NCBI GenBank assembly: GCA_003219355.1
Contig: QHOQ01000157.1
Coordinates: 1-10,627, forward strand
Source: Verrucomicrobiota bacterium
GTDB taxonomy: Bacteria > Verrucomicrobiota > Verrucomicrobiia > Chthoniobacterales > UBA10450
Length of the DNA stretch: 10,627 nucleotides
Direction: 5' to 3'
Part shown: positions 1 to 6,347 of the stretch, piece after piece
How the letters are laid out: each line of letters starts with the position of its first letter
How positions within the stretch are numbered: the stretch's first letter is position 1
Position numbers and translations under genes: made by a program
The notes under the pieces: generated by a model
Database searches by the model: none
The model's input: the letters and a program-made list of their open reading frames with translations, nothing else
Told to the model about the DNA's origin: nothing

Positions 1-483
1 TATAAAGCGCTTGATAACCAATGGCCGTGTTGTCTCCTGAGAGAATAGGGAACAAACGGGAGCCTCCTGTCGCGTTAAAGAGCGCTAGAGAACCAACGGC
101 TGTGTTCTCGCTGCCGTGGTGTTGTTCTTGAGCGCTTCATAACCGGTGCCCGTATTGTTAGAGGCAGTGCCATTTTTAAAGAGCGCCGCAAAACCGGTGG
201 CCGTGTTAAAAGAGCCGGTTGTGATATCAACGAGCGCCTTGTAACCATCAGCCGTGTTCTCCTTTCCGGTTGTGAGACTAAAAAGGGCCTGAGTTCCCTC
301 AGCGGTGTTCCCATTGGCGTAGCCTCCGTCCGGTGGCGGACTAACCGCTTGCGCTGCGGGCGCAAGCGCGAAGCACGCGAGCACGAGCGGGATGAGAAAG
401 AAAGCGCGCCGCGAAGGCGAGCGGCTAGTCGAATTTCTGATAGGTGGAATTGTCGTTTTGACGTCAAATATCTTTTTATTCAT
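1..483 (-). pseudogene. Secreted NTAxG-repeat (YadA-head-like) surface protein, N-terminal part, frameshifted
   Basis: This is the 5' portion of a gene that runs off the left edge. The start ATG is at 483-481, behind an AG-rich stretch. Residues 1-46 look like an export signal: a basic N-region with SRR, a hydrophobic core around 28-42, and an AQA cleavage site near 46. After a short PPPDGGY linker come repeats of exactly 17 residues, with the Asn of NTA(E/D/T)G at residues 59, 76, 93 and 110, each followed by xxAL. The open frame ends at a TAG (87-85) after residue 132. The repeat continues without loss in the next frame from 115 down to 2 (GSENTAVGSLAL, then DNTAIGYQALY). One missing base near 113-118 restores the series. 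The motif resembles the beta-roll head repeats of trimeric autotransporter adhesins, and such secreted proteins occur as large paralog sets in soil Verrucomicrobia (recollection). A surface or adhesive role is inferred. The frameshift may be real decay or a sequencing error. Confidence 0.7.
2..309 (-). repeat. Tandem 51-bp (17-residue) coding repeats
   Basis: Within the surface-protein gene the motif Asn-Thr-x-x-Gly-x-x-Ala-Leu recurs every 51 bp. It appears four times in the first frame (Asn codons starting at 309, 258, 207 and 156) and twice more after the frameshift. The last interval is about 25 residues instead of 17, because of an extra segment reading SRLFPILS. The repeats are diverged at DNA level, so they look like an old protein repeat rather than recent duplications. 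Confidence 0.75.
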
Positions 484-632
484 AGGAGCAATCTTCTTTC
501 TCCCAGTGGTTAATCCTGCGAGCAGCAGGTCTGAAGGAGGAGAAAAGAACGTCCGGGAGAAGCATGCTTCGCCCGATCCAGATCTGTTTGACGACGCAGA
601 GTTTTGCTAAACGCTCGCCAATTTGTCAAACC

Positions 633-655
633 AAAAGAGCTGCTGCAGCTCCTTC
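633..655 (-). terminator. Candidate intrinsic terminator after nuoC
   Basis: Read on the minus strand, the sequence just beyond the nuoC stop forms a stem GAGCTG with loop CAG and return CAGCTC (637-651), directly followed by TTTT. The AAG before the stem can pair with part of the T run through A-U and G-U pairs, as in many intrinsic terminators. It lies between nuoC and the repeat-protein gene, so it would end the nuoBC transcript. The stem is short and the T tract is interrupted by GG, so the call is moderate. A TTGACA-like hexamer (629-624, minus strand) follows immediately and could serve the downstream gene, but no good -10 is spaced from it. Confidence 0.42.
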
Positions 656-661
656 TCGGTA

Positions 662-1237
662 TTATAATTCCGGCGGGTGGGCGCGCGGTTCGCGGTCCCT
701 TGCGGTAGCCGTGCTTGGTTTAGTAACAAAAGGTCCGCCTTCCATCGGTGTGACTTTGGTGAAAGCGACATCAGGCATGTCGCTCGGCAAACCTTCGAGA
801 GGAAATTCTTTTCGCAAGGGAAAGAACGGATATCCGTCCCACATCAGAATCCGACGCAGATCGGGGTGGCCGCTAAATTTGATTCCCATCATGTCGTAAA
901 TTTCGCGCTCATGCCAATTAGCCGTCGGCCAGATGTCGGAAACGGTATCGACAGAGCCGACGTCTTCAGAAATGCGCAGCTTGAGTCGTAGATGAACGCC
1001 GAGCGGCATTGAATAAAGCTCGTAAACGATTTCGAAACGCGGTTCCTCGCCGAAATTGTCGATGCTGGTGATGTCGATCAAATAATCGAAGGAGAGCTCG
1101 TAGCGACAGAATTTTACGATTTCACGTAGATCGGCGGGCGCGATTGCATAGGTCGTCTCACCGCGAAACTCCGTTTTAGGCTGAATCTTTTCGCCGAGTG
1201 ATTTCTCCAACGAAGGGAGCAATTCCTGCGTGGTCAT
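662..1237 (-). CDS. nuoC: NADH-quinone oxidoreductase subunit C (30 kDa subunit)
   Basis: This is a peripheral-arm subunit of respiratory complex I. It helps hold the quinone-reducing module (NuoB, NuoCD, NuoI) together at the cytoplasmic face of the membrane and carries no cofactor itself. The 191-residue product shows the family signature WHEREIYDMMGI at 108-119, then GHPDLRRIL at 123-131 and PLRKEFP at 140-146. Its length fits a stand-alone NuoC, not the fused NuoCD of enterobacteria. The start ATG overlaps the nuoB stop in an ATGA (1237-1234), implying translational coupling. A GAGGA ribosome binding site lies 9 bases upstream, inside nuoB. The C-terminal 20 residues are charged and Pro-rich and look poorly conserved. 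No nuoD follows; the next gene on this strand is an unrelated secreted protein after about 180 bp. Confidence 0.95.
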   Translation of the reverse strand: MTTQELLPSLEKSLGEKIQPKTEFRGETTYAIAPADLREIVKFCRYELSFDYLIDITSIDNFGEEPRFEIVYELYSMPLGVHLRLKLRISEDVGSVDTVSDIWPTANWHEREIYDMMGIKFSGHPDLRRILMWDGYPFFPLRKEFPLEGLPSDMPDVAFTKVTPMEGGPFVTKPSTATARDREPRAHPPEL

Positions 1238-1770
1238 GAAAGTGCGTCCTCGAGTCTTTCAGTCAATTCAGGTTTCTGATTCCTGAATGAGTGTTCGCCT
1301 GAAATTTTTTCCTGCAATTTCATCAGACCTGCGAGCAGCGCTTCCGGGCGCGGTGGGCAACCGGAGATGTAAACATCGACAGGCAAAAGCTGATCAATGC
1401 CTTGGAGAACGGCGTAGGAGCGATACATGCCGCCGGTGGAAGCGCATGCACCCATTGCGATCACCCATTTTGGTTCGGGCATCTGCTCGTAAATCCTTTT
1501 TACCGCTAATGCCATCTTATAAGTGACCGTGCCGGCCACAATCATCACATCGCATTGCCGTGGCGAAAAGCGCATCACCTCCGCGCCGAACCGCGCGATG
1601 TCGAATCGCGAAGCGGCCGTGGCCATCAACTCGATTGCGCAACAGGCGAGACCCATTGGCATCGGCCAGAGCGAATTTTTGCGCACCCAATTGAGCGCAG
1701 CATCGAAGCGCGTAAAAATCACGTTGCCTTCGATTTTTGAATCATAGGCCGTGGAATGACTTTCCGGCAT
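1234..1770 (-). CDS. nuoB: NADH-quinone oxidoreductase subunit B (PSST subunit, N2 cluster)
   Basis: This complex I subunit binds the terminal iron-sulfur cluster N2, which passes electrons to quinone at the junction of the peripheral and membrane arms. The 178-residue product has the expected ligands: adjacent Cys43-Cys44 in GLACCAIEL, Cys109 in GACAS and Cys138 in GCPPRPE. The RFDIARFGAE segment (55-64) is also typical of the family. The length is normal. The ATG at 1770-1768 has no recognisable Shine-Dalgarno sequence. It is transcribed divergently from cysD across a 157-bp region and overlaps nuoC by 4 bp. Normally nuoA precedes it; here nothing on this strand does, so the pair is either a relocated piece of the nuo operon or a second partial copy. 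Confidence 0.96.
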   Translation of the reverse strand: MPESHSTAYDSKIEGNVIFTRFDAALNWVRKNSLWPMPMGLACCAIELMATAASRFDIARFGAEVMRFSPRQCDVMIVAGTVTYKMALAVKRIYEQMPEPKWVIAMGACASTGGMYRSYAVLQGIDQLLPVDVYISGCPPRPEALLAGLMKLQEKISGEHSFRNQKPELTERLEDALS

Positions 1771-1822
1771 AAGGAAACAGTAACGTCACGGATTGCGTTC
1801 GTGCAAGATCGACAATAGGTAG

Positions 1823-1861
1823 GGACGCCGCGCTGCGGCGTCCGGTGGGCGCTGACCCACC
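1823..1861. repeat. Twin tandem hairpins with matching CGCTG loops (REP-like)
   Basis: Two perfect stem-loops sit side by side. The first pairs GGACGCCG (1823-1830) with CGGCGTCC (1836-1843) around loop CGCTG. The second pairs GGTGGG (1844-1849) with CCCACC (1856-1861) around loop CGCTGA. No spacer separates them. They lie in the divergent nuoB/cysD intergenic region, nearer nuoB. The GC-rich, paired-palindrome form fits a REP/BIME-type dispersed repeat better than a terminator, because no T run follows on either strand. Whether it recurs elsewhere in the genome cannot be seen here. Confidence 0.6.
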
Positions 1862-1873
1862 CGAGCGCGCTGA

Positions 1874-1902
1874 TTGCAGCATCAATCTCTCGATTGTATA
1901 GA
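1874..1902 (+). promoter_or_regulatory. Candidate sigma-70-type promoter for cysD
   Basis: A TTGCAG hexamer (1874-1879) and a TATAGA hexamer (1897-1902) are separated by exactly 17 bases, 26 bases ahead of the cysD ATG. The -10 matches consensus at TATA and the -35 at TTG. A small palindrome, CCGC-TAAA-GCGG (1909-1920), sits between the putative start site and the cysD start codon. The call is from spacing and consensus only. Confidence 0.35.
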
Positions 1903-1927
1903 ACGATTCCGCTAAAGCGGGTAACCA

Positions 1928-2743
1928 ATGACTTTGAATCGCACTCATCTCGATCAACTCGAGAACCAGAGCATTTTCATTTTTCGCGAGGCGTATCACG
2001 CGTTCAAAAACATCGCCATGCCGTGGTCGATGGGGAAGGATTCCAATGTTCTCGTCTGGCTCGCCCGCAAATCTTTTTTTGGAAAGGTTCCATTTCCAGT
2101 TCTGCATATCGACACGACCTACGAGTTTCCCGAGATGCTGGAGTTTCGGGAATGGGCCACGAAGCATTACAAGCTCAATCTCATCGTCAAAATTAATACC
2201 GAAGCACGTGCCCGCGGAATCGGGTATGAAACGCACGATCCGGTGACGGTGACGCATGAGCTGAAGACGGTGGCACTGCAGCAGGCGCTCACCGAATACA
2301 AATGGGACGCGCTGATTACAGGAATTCGACGCGACGAGGATCCAACTCGCGCTAAGGAAAGATATTTTTCGCCGCGCAACGCGCAGTTCGAGTGGGATTA
2401 TAAAGATCAACCACCGGAATTCTGGGGACAATTCGTGACTACCGCAGCGAAAGGCGAGCACGTTCGCGTGCAACCGCTACTCGACTGGACCGAGGTTGAC
2501 GTCTGGCGTTACATCCAGCGCGAAAACATCCCGATTCCGAAGATGTATTTCGCGCGGAGCGGAAAACGGTTTCGTTCGCTCGGATGCAGCCCTATCACGC
2601 ATCCGATCGCAAGCACGGCATCCACAATCGACGAAATTATTGCTGAACTCGACGCCACGCGCACGAGTGAGCGCGCTGGCCGCGCCCAGGATTATCATGA
2701 GCGCAATGCGATGCAAAAATTGCGAGCGAAAGGATTCTTATAA
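1928..2743 (+). CDS. cysD: Sulfate adenylyltransferase subunit 2 (CysD)
   Basis: This is the catalytic, adenylating subunit of the heterodimeric ATP sulfurylase. With the GTPase CysN it converts sulfate and ATP to adenosine 5'-phosphosulfate (APS) in the cytoplasm. The 271-residue product belongs to the PP-loop (PAPS reductase-like) fold: P-loop SMGKDSN at 34-40, HIDTT at 60-64, GIRRDED at 132-138, AKERYFS at 142-148, LGCSPIT at 218-224 and TSERAGR at 246-252. E. coli CysD is about 30 residues longer and reads SIGKDS in the P-loop, so this is a divergent branch, but no key motif is missing. The start codon follows GGGTAACC, a weak ribosome binding site. cysNC begins 2 bp after the stop, a tight operon that gives both subunits of the enzyme. 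Confidence 0.95.
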   Translation: MTLNRTHLDQLENQSIFIFREAYHAFKNIAMPWSMGKDSNVLVWLARKSFFGKVPFPVLHIDTTYEFPEMLEFREWATKHYKLNLIVKINTEARARGIGYETHDPVTVTHELKTVALQQALTEYKWDALITGIRRDEDPTRAKERYFSPRNAQFEWDYKDQPPEFWGQFVTTAAKGEHVRVQPLLDWTEVDVWRYIQRENIPIPKMYFARSGKRFRSLGCSPITHPIASTASTIDEIIAELDATRTSERAGRAQDYHERNAMQKLRAKGFL

Positions 2744-2745
2744 GC

Positions 2746-4617
2746 ATGACCGAGCAACCATCATCCAGCACCGATACAAATTCGAAACTTCGTGTTGTTT
2801 TCGTCGGTCACGTTGATCATGGCAAGTCCACGCTGATCGGACGGATTTTGCAAGACACTGGCTCCTTACCGGAGGGAAAAGTCGAGATGGTGAAGAAGGC
2901 GTGTGCGGCAGAAGGGATGGAATTTGAATTTGCCTTCTTGCTCGATGCGCTGCTCGAAGAGCAAAAACAAAACGTCACGATCGATACGACACAGATTCCC
3001 TTTCGAACGGTGCGCCGCCGTTATGCGATCATTGATGCCCCTGGCCACAAGGAATTCCTAAAGAACATGATCACTGGAGCGTCGAACGCCGATGCCGCGA
3101 TCCTGGTGATCGCCGCCAGCGAGGGAGTGCGCGAGCAAAGCCGGCGGCACGCTTATTTGCTCGGCTTGCTCGGCATCAAGCAAGTAATCGTCGTTGTCAA
3201 CAAAATGGATCTGGTGGATTTCTCGGAGACGCGATTTCACGAGATCGAGAGCGAGTACCGGAAGTTTCTTGTCGATCTTGGACTCGAGGGACGTTGTTTC
3301 ATTCCCGCGTCCGCGAAGAGCGGAGATAATGTCGCCCACCGGGGTAAAAAGCTGAATTGGTATCAAGGCCCGACTGTTCTCGAGGCGCTCGATGCTCTGG
3401 AAACGCATCGCGCCGATGTCGATTTTCCACTGCGCTTCTGCGTTCAGGATGTTTATCGGTTCGATGACCGGCGAATTATTGCTGGCCGAATTGAGACTGG
3501 GAAGTTGAGGGTGGGGGATCAGCTGGTGTTTTCGCCGGCAAACAAATCGTCGGTGGTTGCGACAATCGAGCGTTGGAATGCGCCTGCGAACGGTCCCGCC
3601 GTAGCGGGTGATTCCATCGGAGTCACATTGAGCGAACAGATTTTCGTCGAGCGGGGTTATGTCGCCTCACACGAAAGCGAAACCCCCATTGAGACGAATC
3701 GCTTTCACGCGGATCTCTTTTGGATCGTGCGAGAGCCGCTACTTCTTGGCCATCCGTACGATCTGCGCCTGGCAACGCAAGACGTGAAATGCGAGATCGT
3801 GTCAATCGAAGAGGTGATGGATTCATCGACACTCGAGACGAACAGCGATAAGCGCGAACGATTGGAACGGAATGAAGTCGGAAAGCTAACGGTTCAAACC
3901 CGCGGTCCGCTCGTGATCGACAATCATGATCGGATCCCAAATCTCGGCCGATTTGTTCTCGTTGATGGCGGACAGATTTGCGGAGGCGGTATTATTTTCG
4001 GCGGAGTCTACACCGACCGGCAAGTTACAAAGAGCAAAAATATTTTTTGGAGCGAAGGAAAAATTACTGCTCTCGCGCGCGCGGCGCGAAGCGGCCATCG
4101 CGGAGCGGTCATTTGGTTCACTGGTCTCTCCGGCGCAGGAAAATCGACGATCGCCCAGGCGCTTGAACGCGAGCTGTTCCATCGCGCCATGCACACATAC
4201 GTGCTCGACGGTGACAACATCCGTCACGGTCTGAATTCCAATCTCGGGTTTTCGCCCGAAGACCGAGTGGAGAACATCCGGCGAGTAAGTGAAGTCGCCA
4301 AGCTAATGGCAGACGCCGGGGCGGTCGTAATCACGGCATTCATTTCGCCTTATCGAATGGATCGTCGCCGTGCACGCGAGATTGCACTCGAGGGCAACGC
4401 GGAGTTTATCGAAGTCTTCGTTGATGCGCCGCTCGAAGTTTGCGAGACACGGGATCCAAAGAACCTTTATAAAAAAGCGCGGGCCGGCGAGATCCATGAC
4501 TTCACGGAAGATGCAGAAATCGTCGTGCATACGGACCAGCAGACGGTCGACGAATCGGTGGCGACGATTCTGGAGCAACTGCTACCTCGCCTTAGAGCAG
4601 AGGAGGCAGTTGAGTAG
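2746..4617 (+). CDS. cysNC: Bifunctional sulfate adenylyltransferase subunit 1 / APS kinase (CysNC)
   Basis: This 623-residue fusion couples the two steps of sulfate activation. Residues 1 to about 440 are CysN, an EF-Tu-like GTPase that drives APS formation by CysD: G1 GHVDHGKS 21-28, G3 DAPGH 97-101, G4 NKMD 152-155, SAK 189-191, then beta-barrel domains. Residues about 450-623 are APS kinase, which phosphorylates APS to PAPS for assimilation or sulfotransfer: Walker A GLSGAGKST 460-468, DGDNIRHGLN 488-497, FISPYR 532-537, and RDPKNLYKKARAGEI 569-583. After GEIHDFT the text goes straight to EDAEIVV. The loop that in other APS kinases reads roughly GIDxPYEAPExPE is about 9-10 residues shorter, with no frameshift. 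Kinase activity is therefore likely but less certain than GTPase activity. A GGA-containing site (AAAGGA, 2729-2734) lies inside cysD. No cysH or sulfotransferase gene is nearby to tell assimilation from sulfation. Confidence 0.95.
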   Translation: MTEQPSSSTDTNSKLRVVFVGHVDHGKSTLIGRILQDTGSLPEGKVEMVKKACAAEGMEFEFAFLLDALLEEQKQNVTIDTTQIPFRTVRRRYAIIDAPGHKEFLKNMITGASNADAAILVIAASEGVREQSRRHAYLLGLLGIKQVIVVVNKMDLVDFSETRFHEIESEYRKFLVDLGLEGRCFIPASAKSGDNVAHRGKKLNWYQGPTVLEALDALETHRADVDFPLRFCVQDVYRFDDRRIIAGRIETGKLRVGDQLVFSPANKSSVVATIERWNAPANGPAVAGDSIGVTLSEQIFVERGYVASHESETPIETNRFHADLFWIVREPLLLGHPYDLRLATQDVKCEIVSIEEVMDSSTLETNSDKRERLERNEVGKLTVQTRGPLVIDNHDRIPNLGRFVLVDGGQICGGGIIFGGVYTDRQVTKSKNIFWSEGKITALARAARSGHRGAVIWFTGLSGAGKSTIAQALERELFHRAMHTYVLDGDNIRHGLNSNLGFSPEDRVENIRRVSEVAKLMADAGAVVITAFISPYRMDRRRAREIALEGNAEFIEVFVDAPLEVCETRDPKNLYKKARAGEIHDFTEDAEIVVHTDQQTVDESVATILEQLLPRLRAEEAVE

Positions 4618-4633
4618 CACCAAACGCTAGCTA

Positions 4634-4661
4634 CTAGATGCCAGATCCTAGATGCAGGATG
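4634..4661 (+). repeat. 14-bp imperfect tandem repeat before the GNAT gene
   Basis: Two adjacent 14-base units, CTAGATGCCAGATC (4634-4647) and CTAGATGCAGGATG (4648-4661), agree at 11 of 14 positions. The unit lies in the short gap after cysNC and provides both candidate ATG codons of the next gene. A CTAGCTA stretch precedes it. It looks like a degenerate intergenic repeat; its genome-wide frequency is unknown. Confidence 0.5.
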
Positions 4662-5105
4662 GATGTCGATCTTAAGATCCGTGACGGTAAATTAAGCGAT
4701 GCGGCCGACCTTGCTGCGCTTATATGCCAGCTCGGGTACGAGACGACCACTGCGGAAATGGAATCGCGTTTGATATCGATTTTGAAGGATCCCCGCTACA
4801 AAACGCTCGTTGCACTGAATAACGATAAAATCTGCGGCATGATCGGGACGGTTTCGGCGTCGAGTTATTTGCATAATGATTTGAGCGGGCGAATCATCGC
4901 GCTCGTCGTTTCGAAAGAATTGCGACAGCGCGGTATTGGCGCGCGGTTAATCGCAGCGGCAGAAAAGAATTTCATACAGCGAGGAATCACTCGGGTCACG
5001 CTGACCACTCGCTTCGACCGCGAGAAAGCGCACGAGTTTTACGAGAAGGTCGGTTATGTGCGGACCGGTTTCCGGTTTGCAAAAAATCTGGAACCCTGCC
5101 CCTAG
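4659..5105 (+). CDS. GNAT-family N-acetyltransferase
   Basis: This is a predicted acetyl-CoA-dependent acyltransferase of the Gcn5-related fold; the acceptor is unknown. Counted from the chosen start, the product has 148 residues, normal for a single GNAT domain. Visible landmarks are the N-terminal LKIRDGKLSDAADLAALI strand-helix, the acetyl-CoA pyrophosphate-binding loop RQRGIGA (89-95) after the beta strand IIALVV, and the C-terminal AHEFYEKVGYVRTGFRF (124-140). An in-frame ATG at 4638 would add seven residues (MPDPRCR), but these come from a tandem repeat and do not look like GNAT sequence, so the ATG at 4659 is preferred. Neither start has a clear Shine-Dalgarno site. The gene follows cysNC by about 40 bp on the same strand and may share its transcript, without an obvious functional link. 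It converges on truA. Confidence 0.85.
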   Translation: MDVDLKIRDGKLSDAADLAALICQLGYETTTAEMESRLISILKDPRYKTLVALNNDKICGMIGTVSASSYLHNDLSGRIIALVVSKELRQRGIGARLIAAAEKNFIQRGITRVTLTTRFDREKAHEFYEKVGYVRTGFRFAKNLEPCP

Positions 5106-5113
5106 CTAGAATC

Positions 5114-5131
5114 GCTGCTCGGCAGCTGCCG
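5114..5131. other. Palindromic hairpin between convergent GNAT and truA genes
   Basis: The 38-bp gap between the two convergent stop codons contains a perfect 12-base palindrome CGGCAGCTGCCG (5120-5131). It overlaps an alternative hairpin GCTGC-TCG-GCAGC (5114-5126). It could help end transcription in both directions, but neither strand shows a T run after it, so it is not called a terminator. Confidence 0.35.
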
Positions 5132-5144
5132 GCGGTAGTGTTCA

Positions 5145-5891
5145 TCAATCATAACGGACGCGAACGAGAAAAAGACCCTCAGCCGGAGCGGCAAAACGCG
5201 CGTGGCCGGCGCGGGTGGAAGCTAACAAATCCGTGACATCCTCAAAGCGCGACTTGCCAAGCGCGCAACGCACGAGTGAACCGACGATTAGTCGAACCAT
5301 CTTATAGAGAAAGCCGTCGCCATCGAAGTCGATCATTACACAAGAACCGCAGCGGCGAACCGCCACAGAATAAATCGTGCGAACTGTACTCTTTTCCGGT
5401 TTGCCGCGATTGGCGGCAAACGCTGCAAAATCGTGGGTGCCGACGAATCGCTTGGCGACTTTCTTTAGAAGGTCGAAGTCAAGTGGACGGGGAACATGCC
5501 AGACTCGCCCATATTCGAAGGGCGGTAGCACCGAGCCAGACCAGATTCGGTAGCGATAGATTTTCCCTTTTGCGGAAAGCCGCGCATGGAAATTCTGTGA
5601 GACATAACGGCAGTGAAGGACGCGGATTGCCGGAGGCAGCAATGCATTGAGCGCTTTCCTCCAACGCGCCGTTGATAAGCTGTCCTGCGCAAGAGCGACG
5701 TGCGCGCATTGGGCAAAGGCGTGGACGCCAGCATCAGTTCGTCCGGCCCCGTGAACGCGCACGCGCTCGCCGGCCACGCGTTCAAACACGCGCTCGAGGT
5801 GGTCTTGAATCGCGTTGCGATGGGATTGGCTTTGCCAACCCGCGAACGGAGCCCCGTTATAAGCAACGATCAGTTTCAGCCGTCGCGACAT
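5145..5891 (-). CDS. truA: tRNA pseudouridine(38-40) synthase TruA
   Basis: This enzyme isomerises uridines 38, 39 and 40 in the anticodon stem-loop of many tRNAs to pseudouridine in the cytoplasm. The 248-residue product carries the catalytic motif GAGRTDAGVHA at 48-58, with nucleophile Asp53. It also has FHARLSAKGKIYRYRI at 101-116, THDFAAFA at 152-159, GDGFLYKMVR at 191-200 and the C-terminal APAEGLFL at 235-242, all typical of TruA and in the usual order. It is a little shorter than the E. coli enzyme but complete. Its ATG lies 6 bp after the ruvX stop and has no usable ribosome binding site, suggesting coupling to ruvX translation. It is the last gene of a three-gene minus-strand cluster. 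Confidence 0.96.
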   Translation of the reverse strand: MSRRLKLIVAYNGAPFAGWQSQSHRNAIQDHLERVFERVAGERVRVHGAGRTDAGVHAFAQCAHVALAQDSLSTARWRKALNALLPPAIRVLHCRYVSQNFHARLSAKGKIYRYRIWSGSVLPPFEYGRVWHVPRPLDFDLLKKVAKRFVGTHDFAAFAANRGKPEKSTVRTIYSVAVRRCGSCVMIDFDGDGFLYKMVRLIVGSLVRCALGKSRFEDVTDLLASTRAGHARFAAPAEGLFLVRVRYD

Positions 5892-5897
5892 CCTAAT

Positions 5898-6335
5898 TCA
5901 TCGCGACATTTCTTCGACATTCGCTGCGTGTTGCCATCGATCCAGATATCCTTGCAAAATCATTTGAGCGGCAACCTGATCGACGTAATGACGTGTGGCG
6001 CGAGTCTTTTTGCCGGCTTCGCGCAACGCCCGGTGCGCTGCGACCGTCGTTAGTCGTTCATCCCAAATGACAACTGGACAGGGAAGAATCGCTCGTAATT
6101 TCTCTCCAAACCGCAGCGCTTCGGTTGCGGCAGCGCCGATCTTGCCATTCAACTGCCGCGGAATTCCAACAACAACGTGATTAACCTTCCTTTCGCGAAC
6201 AATCTCCGCCACTCGCGCGATGGTTCGCTCGTTCGCGGCGATTGTTTCGAGTGGATGCGCCAGCAGCTGCAGCTCGTCAGAAATCGCCACTCCGATGCGC
6301 ACGCGGCCAAAGTCGATTGCTAGAATTGGATTCAT
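5898..6335 (-). CDS. ruvX: Putative pre-16S rRNA nuclease / RuvX (YqgF) family
   Basis: Members of this RNase H-fold family mature the 5' end of 16S rRNA in bacteria and were earlier described as Holliday junction resolvase-like. The 145-residue product has the family's features: an N-terminal strand with DFGRVRIGVAISD (8-20, acidic residue Asp8), VVVGIPRQLNG (54-64, where many members read VVGLPxxxxG), WDERLTT (91-97, Glu93 expected to be catalytic) and VDQVAAQMILQGYLD (118-132, Asp119). The length is normal. It starts 12 bp after the manC stop and ends 6 bp before truA, so the three genes are very likely co-transcribed. No Shine-Dalgarno sequence precedes its ATG. Confidence 0.94.
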   Translation of the reverse strand: MNPILAIDFGRVRIGVAISDELQLLAHPLETIAANERTIARVAEIVRERKVNHVVVGIPRQLNGKIGAAATEALRFGEKLRAILPCPVVIWDERLTTVAAHRALREAGKKTRATRHYVDQVAAQMILQGYLDRWQHAANVEEMSR

Positions 6336-6347
6336 CGTCCGGTTAGA

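Noticed and set aside
392..610. Plus-strand 72-codon frame opposite the signal peptide of the repeat protein
   Set aside because: It is antisense to a frame with a clear signal peptide and repeats, and its hydrophobic stretch has no independent support.
564..899. Plus-strand reading frame preceded by a perfect AAGGAGG-like site (534-542) and GGGAGA just before its ATG
   Set aside because: Most of it is antisense to well-supported nuoC, its translation is low-complexity and Arg/Ser-rich with no family features, and AAGGAGG is 22 bases from the ATG.
1771..1927. Possible sulfur-related riboswitch ahead of cysD
   Set aside because: Beyond the two short hairpins and a 4-bp stem, no multi-stem junction or SAM-riboswitch-like conserved core is visible.
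1742..2473. Long minus-strand open frame of 243 codons
   Set aside because: It lies antisense to cysD, whose motifs are clear, and the translation shows no recognisable protein features; it is a shadow.
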